Shown piece after piece: positions 26,494 to 35,108 of a DNA stretch of 64,000 nucleotides. The first letter of the stretch is position 1; each line of letters begins with the position of its first letter. Source of the stretch: Streptomyces sp. WMMB303 (GTDB taxonomy: Bacteria; Actinomycetota; Actinomycetes; Streptomycetales; Streptomycetaceae); contig NZ_JARKIN010000001.1 in the NCBI RefSeq assembly GCF_029351045.1, positions 5,046,001 through 5,110,000 of the forward strand, given 5' to 3'. The notes beneath the pieces are model-generated. The model had not been told where the DNA came from. It saw nothing but the letters and a program-made list of their open reading frames with translations, and did no database searches. The translations under genes were made by a program, and so were the position numbers.

Positions 26494-27141
26494 ATGAACG
26501 TACTGCTCGACAACCTGGCGCTGTTCCGCGAGGGATTCCTCGGCACCCTGTGGCTGACGGTCGTCAGCGCGCTGCTCGCCGTCGTACTCGGACTGCTGAT
26601 CGCCGGCTTCCGGGTCTCGCCGGTGCCTCCGCTGCGCATCTTCGGCACCCTGTGGGTGAACGTGCTGCGGAACACCCCGCTCACACTGCTGTTCCTGGTG
26701 GCGTTCTTCGTGGTGCCCAAGGTGCTCTTCCCGGGCGTCGACTCCTTCGTCCTGGCCGTCTGCGCCTGCGGCTTCTACACCTCGTCCTTCGTCGCCGAGG
26801 CCGTCCGCTCGGGCATCAACACCGTCCCGATGGGTCAGGCGGAGGCCGCCCGCGCCATCGGTATGACGTTCACCCAGACCATGCGGATCGTGGTGCTCCC
26901 CCAGGCCACGCGCTCGGTCGTACCCCCGCTGAGCAGCATATTCATCGCGTTGACGAAGAACACCGCGGTCGCCGGTGCCTTCGACAACGTCGATCTGTTC
27001 AACATCCAGAAGACACTGAGCAACGACGGCTACGACATCGCAGTGATCTTCATCTGGATCACCCTCGGCTATCTGATCATCACCTACGCCATCAACGGCC
27101 TCTTCCGGCTGCTGGAGAACCGTCTGGAGGTCGCCCGATGA
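26494..27141 (+). CDS. gluC: glutamate ABC transporter, permease
   Basis: 215 aa, HisM/GlnP-type permease with about five membrane helices. The EAA loop (GMGQAEAARAIGMTFTQTMR-like, with MGQAEAARAIGMTF) that docks to GluA is present, and LRNTPLTLLFLVAFF is the usual N-terminal family block. Start ATG 26494 has GGAG upstream. The stop overlaps the gluD start by four bases (ATGA), which implies translational coupling. Confidence 0.94.
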   Translation: MNVLLDNLALFREGFLGTLWLTVVSALLAVVLGLLIAGFRVSPVPPLRIFGTLWVNVLRNTPLTLLFLVAFFVVPKVLFPGVDSFVLAVCACGFYTSSFVAEAVRSGINTVPMGQAEAARAIGMTFTQTMRIVVLPQATRSVVPPLSSIFIALTKNTAVAGAFDNVDLFNIQKTLSNDGYDIAVIFIWITLGYLIITYAINGLFRLLENRLEVAR

Positions 27142-28043
27142 GCGCGAGCGTCCTGTTCGACGCGCCCGGCCCGAAGGCGCGCTTCCGCAACCTCGTCTAC
27201 TCGGTCGTCGGCAGCATCGGTCTCGCCGCCCTGATCGCCTGGGTCTGCTACCGGCTCTACGACAAGGGGCAGTTCGAAGGCGAGCTGTGGGACATCTTCA
27301 ACTACGCGGGCATCCGGGAGAACATCCTCGACGCCCTGATGTCCACCTTGAAGGTGTTCGCGCTGGCGGGCGTCTTCTCCCTGGTCTTCGCGGTGCTGCT
27401 GTGCGTGGCCCGGCTGTCCGACCACAAGCCGGTGCGCTGGGTGGCGGTCGTCTTCATCGACCTGTTCCGGTCGATCCCCCTGCTCATCACGATCTTCGCA
27501 CTGTGGGTGGGCATCCTCGGCCACATGACCCCGATGTGGGCGCTCGTGCTGGGCCTGACCATCTACAACGGCTGCGTCCAGGCCGAGGTGCTGCGTGCCG
27601 GTGTCAACTCGGTGCCCAAGGGCCAGGTCGAGGCGGCCTACGCACTCGGGCTGCGCAAGACGCAGGTGACCGCCTCGGTGCTGTTCCCGCAGGCCGTACG
27701 CGCCATGCTGCCGTCCATCATCAGCCAGTTGGTGGTCACCCTCAAGGACACCTCGCTGGGCTACATCATCCTCTACCCGGAGCTGCTGTACTCGGCCCGC
27801 CTGATCGCCAACAACACCCCCGTCGGCGGCGTCTATCCGACAGTGCAGACCGTCATCGTCTTCGGCGCCATCTACATCTCGCTGTGTCTCGCCCTGGCGT
27901 GGCTCGCGAAGTTCGTCGAGCAGCGCGGCAGCCGCTCCAAGGCCGGCATCGTGCCTGCCGAGGCGAAGGAGCTCGAGGAGGCCGCGGCCCCCGCAGCGCC
28001 CGAGACGAACGGCCCGGGCAGCGGCCGACCGCCGTCGAAGTGA
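27138..28043 (+). CDS. gluD: glutamate ABC transporter, permease
   Basis: 301 aa from ATG 27138, overlapping the gluC stop. A longer open frame upstream belongs to another reading of gluC. Five or more membrane helices, and FRSIPLLITIFALWVG and the EAA loop KGQVEAAYALGLRKTQV mark the His/Glu/Gln/Arg permease family. About 50 cytoplasmic residues rich in Ala, Glu and Pro follow the last helix. It pairs with GluC to form the membrane channel. A strong terminator follows. Confidence 0.94.
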   Translation: MSASVLFDAPGPKARFRNLVYSVVGSIGLAALIAWVCYRLYDKGQFEGELWDIFNYAGIRENILDALMSTLKVFALAGVFSLVFAVLLCVARLSDHKPVRWVAVVFIDLFRSIPLLITIFALWVGILGHMTPMWALVLGLTIYNGCVQAEVLRAGVNSVPKGQVEAAYALGLRKTQVTASVLFPQAVRAMLPSIISQLVVTLKDTSLGYIILYPELLYSARLIANNTPVGGVYPTVQTVIVFGAIYISLCLALAWLAKFVEQRGSRSKAGIVPAEAKELEEAAAPAAPETNGPGSGRPPSK

Positions 28044-28083
28044 CCCGAGAACCGACCGGCTGATCCGCACGCCGCCGCCCCCC

Positions 28084-28127
28084 GGACGGCCTGTGGCAAG
28101 GGCACCCACCCGAGCCACAGGCCGTCC
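28084..28127 (+). terminator. terminator of the gluABCD operon
   Basis: Perfect 14-bp stem, GGACGGCCTGTGGC (28084-28097) with GCCACAGGCCGTCC (28114-28127), 16-base loop, 40 bases beyond the gluD stop. Confidence 0.8.
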
Positions 28128-28258
28128 CGGCGCCCCAGGGCCTCACTTGACGCATGCTCAGGCAATGGGTTGCATACCAGCGTGATCGCGCACCAGGCTC
28201 CACCATCGGAGAACCCCGGCCCCCGTCAGCACCACCAGGGCAGTGAGGTCTCCGCACC

Positions 28259-29944
28259 GTGGACCCGGTGATCGTCGTCGGGGCGGGTCCGGCCGGCCTC
28301 GCCCTGTCCCTCGCCCTCGCCCGCCACGCCGTCCCCTCCCTCGTCCTGGACTCCACCGACGGCATCCCCGCAGCCCGCGCGGCCCGCACCTGCCTGCTGC
28401 GGCCGGACACCGCTGCCGTCCTGCCCGCGCTGCCCGGACTGCGCTGGCGCTCCTGGCGCACCCGGCGCCGCGCGCAGCCGGTCGAGCGGGTCGACCTGCC
28501 TCCGGAGCAGGCGCCGCTGCACATCGAGCAGCACGCGCTGGAGCGGACACTGCGCAGCGCACTGGCGGACGAGAAGCTGGCGCGGATCGTCACCGGCAGC
28601 CATGTGGACCTGCTGGAACAGGACGCCGACGGGGTCACCGCACACACCCGGGGCCCCTCCGGTACCTGGTGGCGCGGCAGCTACGCCGTGGGCTGCGACG
28701 GCGCACGCTCGACCGTCCGCAAGCTGCTCGGAGTGCGCTTCCCGGGACGCACCTCGGTCGAACGGCACGCGGTCGCCGCACTGCGGGTGCGACTGCCGTG
28801 GGAGGAGAGGGCCTACGAAGCGGACGGCCGACGCGGCGCCGCCGACGTGGGCAGTGCGCTGCTGCACCGCGACCCGGACGGAGCGCCGGGAGAGGTGACC
28901 GCCCGCCCGCTCGCCGACGAGCGTTGGCGGCTGGACTGGCTGCTGCCGCCGCGCGGCGAGCTGGTCACCCCCGAGGAGATGCTGGAGCGGGTGGCGGAGA
29001 CCCTCGCCGTCTGGTCCGAGGAGTCGGTGAGCACCCTCGCGCCCGGTCGCGGCAGGACCGGGGGCGGGCGCGGACACGGTTCCGGGCAGCCGGAACCCGG
29101 CCCGGGCGGCGGAATCGGCCCCTACGAACTCGTGGACACCGGCGTCCACACCGTCCACCAGCGGTTGGCCCGGCACTGGCGCGTCCAACGGGTCTTCCTC
29201 GCCGGGGACGCCGCCCATCTGACCGGCGCGCTGGGGGTGCAGTCCGTCGACGAGGGGCTACGGGACGCGGCGAACCTCGCCTGGAAGATCGCACTGGCCT
29301 GGCACCACGGTCACGGCGCGGCGGCGGACACCCTGCTGGACAGCTACGAGACGGAACGACGGGGTGCCGTGGCCGCCCGGCTGCACGCCGTCGACCAGAC
29401 GCTGCCCGTGGTACGGCGCGGGGGCGGGCTGCGGGCGCTGCTCCCGGGCGGGGGCACGCGCTCCCGTCTGGGGCTGCTCACCGACGGCCACTTGGGGCGC
29501 GGGCTGCTGGGCGCGCCCCCCACCTACGCCCGCACGCCGTTGACATCTCCGCGTCTGAAGTCTGAAACAGTGTCGGTGGGAACGGCTCCCGGTGCTCCCG
29601 TGTCCGACGTCGCGGTCACGGCGGCGGACGGCTCCCGCGGCGCGCTGCACGACTGGTTGGGCGGGCGGGGCGGAGAGCTCCTGGTGCTGCTGGTGGCTCC
29701 GGGCACCGGCGTATGGGACAGCAAACACTGGCTGTCGGCAGGCATGATGCCCGAACTGGCGTCCGCCGTAGCGGAGCTGCCACTGCGCGCGACGCTGCTG
29801 GTCACCGAGAGCTACCCGGAGACGGCGGCGCACACGGTGCTGGCGATTCGCGCGGACGGCCATCTCGCGGCGGCCTTCCCCGCGGGACGTCCGCACGCGC
29901 TGCGAGCCTGCGCGGAAGCGGTGCGCGGGGGCGCGCACACGTGA
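28259..29944 (+). CDS. FAD-dependent aromatic-type monooxygenase (PHBH/phenol hydroxylase family)
   Basis: 561 aa. FAD-binding Rossmann start VIVVGAGPAGLALSLALARH, the DG motif YAVGCDGARSTVRKLLG, and the GD motif VFLAGDAAHLTGALGVQSVD with NLAWKIALAW are all in place. A C-terminal thioredoxin-like domain of ~150 residues is typical of the PheA/TfdB and polyketide oxygenase subfamily. The GD motif has LTGALGVQSVDEG where HxxPPxGGxGxNxG is usual, an uncommon variant. GTG 28259 follows GAGGT. It stands alone between the glu operon and recX (convergent). The substrate is unknown, and it may act on an antibiotic or a xenobiotic phenol. Confidence 0.87.
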   Translation: MDPVIVVGAGPAGLALSLALARHAVPSLVLDSTDGIPAARAARTCLLRPDTAAVLPALPGLRWRSWRTRRRAQPVERVDLPPEQAPLHIEQHALERTLRSALADEKLARIVTGSHVDLLEQDADGVTAHTRGPSGTWWRGSYAVGCDGARSTVRKLLGVRFPGRTSVERHAVAALRVRLPWEERAYEADGRRGAADVGSALLHRDPDGAPGEVTARPLADERWRLDWLLPPRGELVTPEEMLERVAETLAVWSEESVSTLAPGRGRTGGGRGHGSGQPEPGPGGGIGPYELVDTGVHTVHQRLARHWRVQRVFLAGDAAHLTGALGVQSVDEGLRDAANLAWKIALAWHHGHGAAADTLLDSYETERRGAVAARLHAVDQTLPVVRRGGGLRALLPGGGTRSRLGLLTDGHLGRGLLGAPPTYARTPLTSPRLKSETVSVGTAPGAPVSDVAVTAADGSRGALHDWLGGRGGELLVLLVAPGTGVWDSKHWLSAGMMPELASAVAELPLRATLLVTESYPETAAHTVLAIRADGHLAAAFPAGRPHALRACAEAVRGGAHT

Positions 29945-30083
29945 GCCCACGTGCTCTCCGCCTGCGCGGCGTCGGGTGGCGCACGGTGCGCTGCCCGAGC
30001 CCGGCATGGCAGGTGCGAGAGCACCTGGTTGCGGTGCGCTGCCGGAGCGCCGACCGGCCCGCTGTCCGGCCCGTTCATCGCCG

Positions 30084-30797
30084 TCACAAACCGTGGAGAT
30101 ACTCGTCGAGTATCTCCGAGTCCTCGCCCTCCTCCTCGAGTGCCCGCCGGACCACCCGGAGCGCGAGACCCTCGGAGTACCCCTTGCGGGCCAGCATGCC
30201 GACGAGTCGCCGAAGGCGCTTCTCCCGGTCGAGCCCTCTGGTGGAGCGCAGTTTGCGCGCCACCAAGGCGCGCGCCGTCTCCTCCTCGGAGTCGGAGTCG
30301 AGCCGGCCGACAGCCTCGTCGATCACGGTGGAATCCACCCCCTTGGTACGCAGTTCCCGGGCGAGCGCTCTGCGGGCCAGACCTCTGCTGTGGTGCCGGG
30401 AATCCACCCAGGCGGCGGCGAACGCGGCGTCGTCGATGAGACCGACGTCCTCGAATCTGGCCAGCACCTCTTCCGCCGCCTCCTCGGGCACCTCTCGCTT
30501 GCGGAGCGCGTCGGCAAGCTGCCGTCGCGTCCGGGGCGTGCCGGTGAGGAGTCGGAGGCAGATGGCCCTGGCCCGCTCCACCGGGTCCTTCGGCTCGGCC
30601 TCCGCCCCGGGCCCCCGCTCGTCCGAGCCTCGCCCCCGGTTCCGGGACGACGCACGCGATGGTCCCGCTTCGGCCCTCGACGGAGCGGGACCATCGCTGT
30701 CCTGGATGTCCGCCGACAGGCCGTCGCCACAGCGGGCGGAGGCCGAGGGCGGCTCCGGGGAAAGTGTGTACTCCGGCCAGTCGCTGCGCCGTGTCAC
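30084..30797 (-). CDS. recX: recombination regulator RecX
   Basis: 237 aa. Inhibits and modulates RecA filaments. The C-terminal ~160 residues are three helical RecX repeats (ICLRLLTGTPRTRRQLADAL, FEDVGLIDDAAFAAAWVDSR, RRLVGMLARKGYSEGLALRV). The N-terminal ~70 residues are a charged, disordered extension as in other Streptomyces RecX. The GTG start at 30797 is only three bases past the recA stop, so translation is coupled and recX is induced with recA. Confidence 0.94.
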   Translation of the reverse strand: MTRRSDWPEYTLSPEPPSASARCGDGLSADIQDSDGPAPSRAEAGPSRASSRNRGRGSDERGPGAEAEPKDPVERARAICLRLLTGTPRTRRQLADALRKREVPEEAAEEVLARFEDVGLIDDAAFAAAWVDSRHHSRGLARRALARELRTKGVDSTVIDEAVGRLDSDSEEETARALVARKLRSTRGLDREKRLRRLVGMLARKGYSEGLALRVVRRALEEEGEDSEILDEYLHGL

Positions 30798-30800
30798 GGG

Positions 30801-31958
30801 CTAGCTCTTGGCCGCGGCGGCCTTGGATGCCTTGCTCGTCCTGGCCGCCTTGGCCGCCGGAGCCGGAACGCTCTTGGCCGGGTCGGTGCCGCTGTCCGCC
30901 GCAGGGGCTGCCGGGCTGCTGTCCGCGGCGTCGGTGCCGGGCTCGCCGGCCGGATCCTGCGGCTGTACGCCGATGCCCAGCTTCTCCTTGATCTTCTTCT
31001 CGATCTCGTTGGCCAGGTCGGGATTGTCCCGCAGGAAGTTGCGGGCGTTCTCCTTGCCCTGGCCGAGTTGATCGCCCTCGTAGGTGTACCAGGCTCCGGA
31101 CTTGCGGATGAAGCCGTTCTCCACACCCATGTCGATCAGGCCGCCCTCGCGACTGATGCCCATGCCGTACAGGATGTCGAACTCGGCCTGCTTGAAGGGC
31201 GGCGCCACCTTGTTCTTGACAACCTTGACGCGAGTGCGGTTGCCGACGGCGTCGGTGCCGTCCTTCAAGGTCTCGATGCGGCGGATGTCGAGCCGCACCG
31301 AGGCGTAGAACTTCAGCGCGCGGCCACCTGTGGTGGTCTCCGGCGAGCCGAACATCACGCCGACCTTCTCGCGGAGCTGGTTGATGAAGATCGCGGTGGT
31401 CTTGGACTGGTTCAGCGCACCGGCGATCTTCCGCAGCGCCTGGCTCATCAGCCGGGCCTGGAGGCCCACGTGGGAGTCACCCATCTCGCCCTCGATCTCG
31501 GCCCGGGGCACCAGCGCCGCGACCGAGTCGACGATGATCAGGTCCAGCGCGCCGGAGCGGATCAGCATGTCGGTGATCTCGAGAGCCTGCTCACCGTTGT
31601 CCGGCTGCGAGAGGATCAGCGCGTCGGTGTCGACGCCGAGGCGCTTGGCGTATTCGGGGTCCAGCGCGTGCTCGGCGTCCACGAAGGCCACCGTGCCGCC
31701 CGCCTTCTGCGCGTTGGCCACCGCGTGCAGGGTCAGGGTCGTCTTGCCGGAGGACTCCGGGCCGTAGACCTCGACCACACGACCGCGCGGGAGGCCGCCG
31801 ACGCCGAGGGCCACGTCCAGGGCGGTCGACCCGGTGGGGATGATCTCGATCGGCTCGTTCGGCCGCTCGCCCATGCGCATCACGGCGCCCTTGCCGAATT
31901 GCCGTTCAATCTGTGCGAGCGCGGCGTCGAGCGCCTTCTCGCGGTCGGTTCCTGCCAT
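30801..31958 (-). CDS. recA: recombinase RecA
   Basis: 385 aa from ATG 31958 (MAGTDREKALDAALAQIERQ). The frame is open 13 codons further but that part is not RecA-like. Walker A GPESSGKTTLTLHAVA, the loop L1/L2 regions (LRKIAGALNQSKTTAIFINQ; MFGSPETTTGGRALKFYAS) and Walker B LDLIIVDSVAAL are canonical. The C-terminus after about residue 330 is an Ala/Pro/Ser-rich tail ending in lysines (KASKAAAAKS), unlike the acidic tail of E. coli RecA. Its upstream region has both a RecA-NDp promoter and a LexA-like box, and recX follows in the operon. Confidence 0.98.
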   Translation of the reverse strand: MAGTDREKALDAALAQIERQFGKGAVMRMGERPNEPIEIIPTGSTALDVALGVGGLPRGRVVEVYGPESSGKTTLTLHAVANAQKAGGTVAFVDAEHALDPEYAKRLGVDTDALILSQPDNGEQALEITDMLIRSGALDLIIVDSVAALVPRAEIEGEMGDSHVGLQARLMSQALRKIAGALNQSKTTAIFINQLREKVGVMFGSPETTTGGRALKFYASVRLDIRRIETLKDGTDAVGNRTRVKVVKNKVAPPFKQAEFDILYGMGISREGGLIDMGVENGFIRKSGAWYTYEGDQLGQGKENARNFLRDNPDLANEIEKKIKEKLGIGVQPQDPAGEPGTDAADSSPAAPAADSGTDPAKSVPAPAAKAARTSKASKAAAAKS

Positions 31959-32005
31959 GGGTGCCACCCGGTTGTTTGCTTGAGTCGATCGCTTCACGTC
32001 TCACG

Positions 32006-32028
32006 ACGCTAGCGGCTGCCACTGACAA
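32006..32028 (-). promoter_or_regulatory. RecA-NDp DNA-damage promoter of recA
   Basis: On the minus strand TTGTCAGTGGC (32018-32028), six bases, then TAGCGT (32006-32011). This matches the LexA-independent actinobacterial damage promoter consensus TTGTCAGTGGC-N6-TAGggT, nowadays linked to the PafBC activator. It lies about 50 bases before the recA ATG. Confidence 0.92.
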
Positions 32029-32092
32029 TCGGTCCGGACCCGCGCTCACTGGGCCGTGGCCTGAGCGGGCGTGCTCGCCGGAGACTCCATAA

Positions 32093-32104
32093 GAATCGAT
32101 GTTC
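32093..32104. promoter_or_regulatory. LexA (SOS) box-like operator upstream of recA
   Basis: Minus strand reads GAACATCGATTC, one mismatch from GAAC-N4-GTTC and almost the sequence known upstream of other Streptomyces recA genes. It lies about 65 bases upstream of the RecA-NDp promoter and has flanking T/A bases (TC before, TT after). Confidence 0.7.
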
Positions 32105-32214
32105 GATTTTTGCGTCAAGTCGCCCCGCACGCCTGTGGAAAACCCGCAGAACCGCAGATGAGAACGCCGATATGACGGTGACCCGAGCATGGCGCCGTCG
32201 TCGATCCACCGCGT

Positions 32215-33498
32215 TCACCGGCCGCGACGCCACCACCGGCTGCTTCGCTCACGACCCTCGCGGCTCCTATGCCTCTCGTGCCTCCCGAGCCCCTCATTTC
32301 CCCCGCGCCCCCTCCGCCGCCGCAGACGCGGCGCGTCAGCGTCGCCCGGTACGTCGTAGCGCTTCACATACGCACCGAGGAACCCCTGGAGCGTCGCCGT
32401 GGCGGGGATGGCGACCAGCGCGCCCACGACCCCCAGCAGCGAGGCTCCGGCGACCACCGAGCCGAAGGCGACGGCCGGATGGATGTCCACGGTCCGCGCC
32501 GTGATACGCGGCTGCAGGACGTAGTTCTCCAGCTGTTGGTAGAGCACGATGAACGCCAGGACCCACAAGGCCGTCCAGGGGTCCACGGTGAACGCGATCA
32601 GCAGCGGCAGTGCTCCGCCGATGTAGGTGCCGACGGTGGGCACGAACTGCGAGACCACCCCGACCCAGACCGCCAGTGCGGCGGCGTAGGGCACACCGAG
32701 CAGTTCGAGGAAGACGAAGTGCGCACCGCCGGAGATCAGCGCCATCAGAGCCCGCGAGTAGAGGTACCCCCCGGTCTTGGCCACGGCGATCTCCCAGGCC
32801 CGCAGCACCTCCGCCTGCCGCGCGGGCGGCAGCACCGAGCACAGCGCCACCCGCAGACGCGGAGCCTCGGCGGCGAAGTAGAAGGTGAAAAGGGCGACCG
32901 TCAGGAGTTGGAAGACCCCGCCCAGCAGGGTGGCGGAGATTCCCCACACGTTCCGCGCTCCGCTGCGCAGGAATCCGCGCGCCCAGTCGGAGTGGATGGC
33001 CCGCGAGCGGAGCCTGTCGACGTCCAGGTCGGTGTGGAAGTGGGCGTTGCTCCAGCGGAGTACGTCGGAGACATACCGGGGCAGGTTCTCCACGATGCGG
33101 CTGACCTGCTCGACGAAGAGCGAGCCGAGCGCCCCGAAGAACCCCGCCGCGGCGGCCAGAAGGACCACGGAGACCAGCGCGGTGGCCGGGCCGCGCCGCA
33201 CACCGCGCCGGGAGAGACCGGCGACGGCGGGCTCCATGGCCAACGCCAGGAAGAACGCGATCAGCACGTCCAGCAGCAGCCCGAGGACACGTAGGAAGGC
33301 CCAGGAGAGGATCTGATAGGCGGCGACAAGACCGAGCGCGAGCACGAAGGCCCGGGGCAGCCAGCGCGGCATGCCGGCGGACCGCGCCCCGGGCGGCTCA
33401 CCCGAGCCGGCTCCCCTGCTGCCCGCCGGGCCGCCGCAGCCGGCTCCGCCCCCGGCGCGACCGTCCCGCTGCCCGTCGCCGTCGCCTGGTGCACCCAC
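32215..33498 (-). CDS. AI-2E family (PerM/TqsA-like) transporter
   Basis: 427 aa, about eight membrane helices. The AI-2E/UPF0118 arrangement is clear: two N-terminal helices (VLALGLVAAYQILSWAFLRV), a long periplasmic-type loop, then the conserved FVPTVGTYIGGALPLLIAFT and LYQQLENYVLQPRI blocks. The last ~50 residues are Arg-rich, and the first ~40 are Gly-rich. The GTG 33498 start has no clear ribosome site. An ATG at 33372 (MPRWLPRAFV) is the alternative. Members export autoinducers, organic acids or act as sodium/proton antiporters. The substrate here is unknown. It faces away from recA, with no operon partner. Confidence 0.85.
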   Translation of the reverse strand: MGAPGDGDGQRDGRAGGGAGCGGPAGSRGAGSGEPPGARSAGMPRWLPRAFVLALGLVAAYQILSWAFLRVLGLLLDVLIAFFLALAMEPAVAGLSRRGVRRGPATALVSVVLLAAAAGFFGALGSLFVEQVSRIVENLPRYVSDVLRWSNAHFHTDLDVDRLRSRAIHSDWARGFLRSGARNVWGISATLLGGVFQLLTVALFTFYFAAEAPRLRVALCSVLPPARQAEVLRAWEIAVAKTGGYLYSRALMALISGGAHFVFLELLGVPYAAALAVWVGVVSQFVPTVGTYIGGALPLLIAFTVDPWTALWVLAFIVLYQQLENYVLQPRITARTVDIHPAVAFGSVVAGASLLGVVGALVAIPATATLQGFLGAYVKRYDVPGDADAPRLRRRRGRGGNEGLGRHERHRSREGRERSSRWWRRGR

Positions 33499-33541
33499 CA
33501 GGCAAGTTTCGCGCCCGCGGAGACGGCGTCCGGTAAACGAC

Positions 33542-33736
33542 TCACCTCTTGTGCGCGGGGACCTCCATGACGTCGCACACCACGCGCCAGATGTCCTTCG
33601 CGTCCCAGCCCGCGGCGAGTGCGTCGTGCACCGTCCGCCCGCCCAGACCGGACATCACATGATCGTGCGCGAAGGAGTCGGCGTACGACTCGCCGAAGTG
33701 CTCCGCCATCCGCTGCCAGAAGTCCGTCAACCGCAT
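33542..33736 (-). CDS. DUF3046 family protein
   Basis: 64 aa, the whole family length. MRLTDFWQRMAEHFGESYAD, then GLGGRTVHDALAAGWDAKDI and WRVVCDVMEVP, are family hallmarks. Actinobacteria carry it near recA. Function unknown. The ATG at 33736 has no strong ribosome site. It overlaps by two bases the far upstream ATG of the divergent + frame, but that gene is more likely to start at 33816. Confidence 0.9.
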   Translation of the reverse strand: MRLTDFWQRMAEHFGESYADSFAHDHVMSGLGGRTVHDALAAGWDAKDIWRVVCDVMEVPAHKR

Positions 33737-33815
33737 GACTCCAGTATCCAGCCCTCAGGGGGCGGCTCTCCCCGACCGGCCGGCCCCCGGAGGCGCGCGG
33801 GCCTACCGTCGGGGA

Positions 33816-34721
33816 ATGGCTCCCTGTGGATCGGTCCTCTCCCGTGCGGAGAACTTCATCTGGCTGACGGCGCGCGTCCTGGAGCAGCGCCGATTCGCGC
33901 ACGACTTCCTGGACGGCGATCCGGGCGCCGTCGAGACGGCTCTCGACGCCTACCGCAACAGCGACGGCGGCTACGGCCACGCACTCGACCCGGATCTGCG
34001 CGGCCCGGTGAGCCAGCCGCTGCACACTGCCGCCGCCGTGCGGATCCTGGACAGCATCGGGCGCTGCGCCGGGCAGCGGGTGGAGCGCATCGGCCGCTAT
34101 CTGACGGCGGTCTCCACCCGGGAGGGCGCGCTGCCCGCCGTGCATCCCTCGCTGCGAGGTTGTCCGGCAGCGCCCTGGTTCCCGGTCGTGGACGCGCCCC
34201 CGGGCGACCTGCTGGCCACCGGTCCGGTAGTCGGCACCCTGCACCGCAACAACGTGTGGCACGCATGGCTGTTCCGCGCGACGGACTACTGCTGGAACAC
34301 CGTCGAGTCCCTGGGCAAGACCCATCCGTACGAGGTGCGGGCGGCGCTCGCCTTCCTGGAGGGCGTCCCCGACCGGCCGCGCGCCGAGGCCGCAGCGGAG
34401 CGTCTGGGGACGCTGGTGCGCGAGCAGCGCCTTGTCGTGACGGACCCGGGCCGCAGGGCGGATTTCCCGCTCCCCAAGGGGTACACGCCGGCCGAGTACC
34501 ACTACCCGACCGACTTCGCGCGTTCTCCCCGCTCGCCCGCCCGGCGCTGGTTCTCCGACGTGGAGCTGGAGCGCGCACTCGACCACCTGGTCAGCCGCCG
34601 GCGGGACGACGGCGGCTGGGACGTGAACCGGCCCCACTGGGCGCCGGGGACAGCACTGGAGGGGCGTCCGCAGGTCACGCTGGAGGCGCTGCGCACGCTG
34701 CGTGCCTACGGTCGGCTGTGA
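33816..34721 (+). CDS. alpha/alpha-toroid (prenyltransferase/squalene-cyclase-like) protein
   Basis: 301 aa from ATG 33816 (MAPCGSVLSRAENFIWLTAR). The frame is open back to 33735. Toroid-type repeats are seen in NSDGGYGHALDPDLR, VVGTLHRNNVWHAWLFRAT and RRDDGGWDVNRPHWAPGT, resembling terpene-cyclase/prenyltransferase repeat folds. No DxDD or other cyclase acid motif is visible, so enzymatic cyclase activity is unlikely. Streptomyces members are annotated as hypothetical. Role unknown. Confidence 0.75.
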   Translation: MAPCGSVLSRAENFIWLTARVLEQRRFAHDFLDGDPGAVETALDAYRNSDGGYGHALDPDLRGPVSQPLHTAAAVRILDSIGRCAGQRVERIGRYLTAVSTREGALPAVHPSLRGCPAAPWFPVVDAPPGDLLATGPVVGTLHRNNVWHAWLFRATDYCWNTVESLGKTHPYEVRAALAFLEGVPDRPRAEAAAERLGTLVREQRLVVTDPGRRADFPLPKGYTPAEYHYPTDFARSPRSPARRWFSDVELERALDHLVSRRRDDGGWDVNRPHWAPGTALEGRPQVTLEALRTLRAYGRL

Positions 34722-34802
34722 ACGCGCTCCGATCAGTCGTCCTCCGAAGCGACGGCGCGCGCGTGCTGCTCGGACCGCGCGAGCCCCGCGGGATCCGACG
34801 GG

Positions 34803-35108
34803 CTAGCCCAGCGCCCGTACGCCTGCCGTGACCAGCACCGCGACGGCGACGACCACCAGGAACGGCGCCCGCACCGCCAGTGCTGCAGCGGCAGCGGCGA
34901 GCCCGGCGGCGCGGGCGTCGAGCACCAGCGACACCTGGTCGGCGAAGGTCTGCTGCGCGATCAGTGCCGCGAGCAGCGCGACGGGCAGCAGCGCGGCCAG
35001 CCGCTGGACCAGGGGCCGCTCCAGCACTCCCGCGGGTACCGAGAGACCGAGCAGCTTCACCAGGTAGCAGCCGAGGGCGGTGGCCCCTATGGCGATCCAC
35101 ACGCTCAT
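34803..35108 (-). CDS. azlD: branched-chain amino acid exporter small subunit AzlD
   Basis: 101 aa, four hydrophobic helices (IAIGATALGCYLVKLLG, LLPVALLAALIAQQTF, AGLAAAAAALAVRAPFLV, VVAVAVLVTAGVRAL). Start ATG 35108 overlaps the azlC stop by four bases, so the two subunits are translationally coupled. With AzlC it forms an exporter for branched-chain amino acids or analogues. Confidence 0.88.
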   Translation of the reverse strand: MSVWIAIGATALGCYLVKLLGLSVPAGVLERPLVQRLAALLPVALLAALIAQQTFADQVSLVLDARAAGLAAAAAALAVRAPFLVVVAVAVLVTAGVRALG

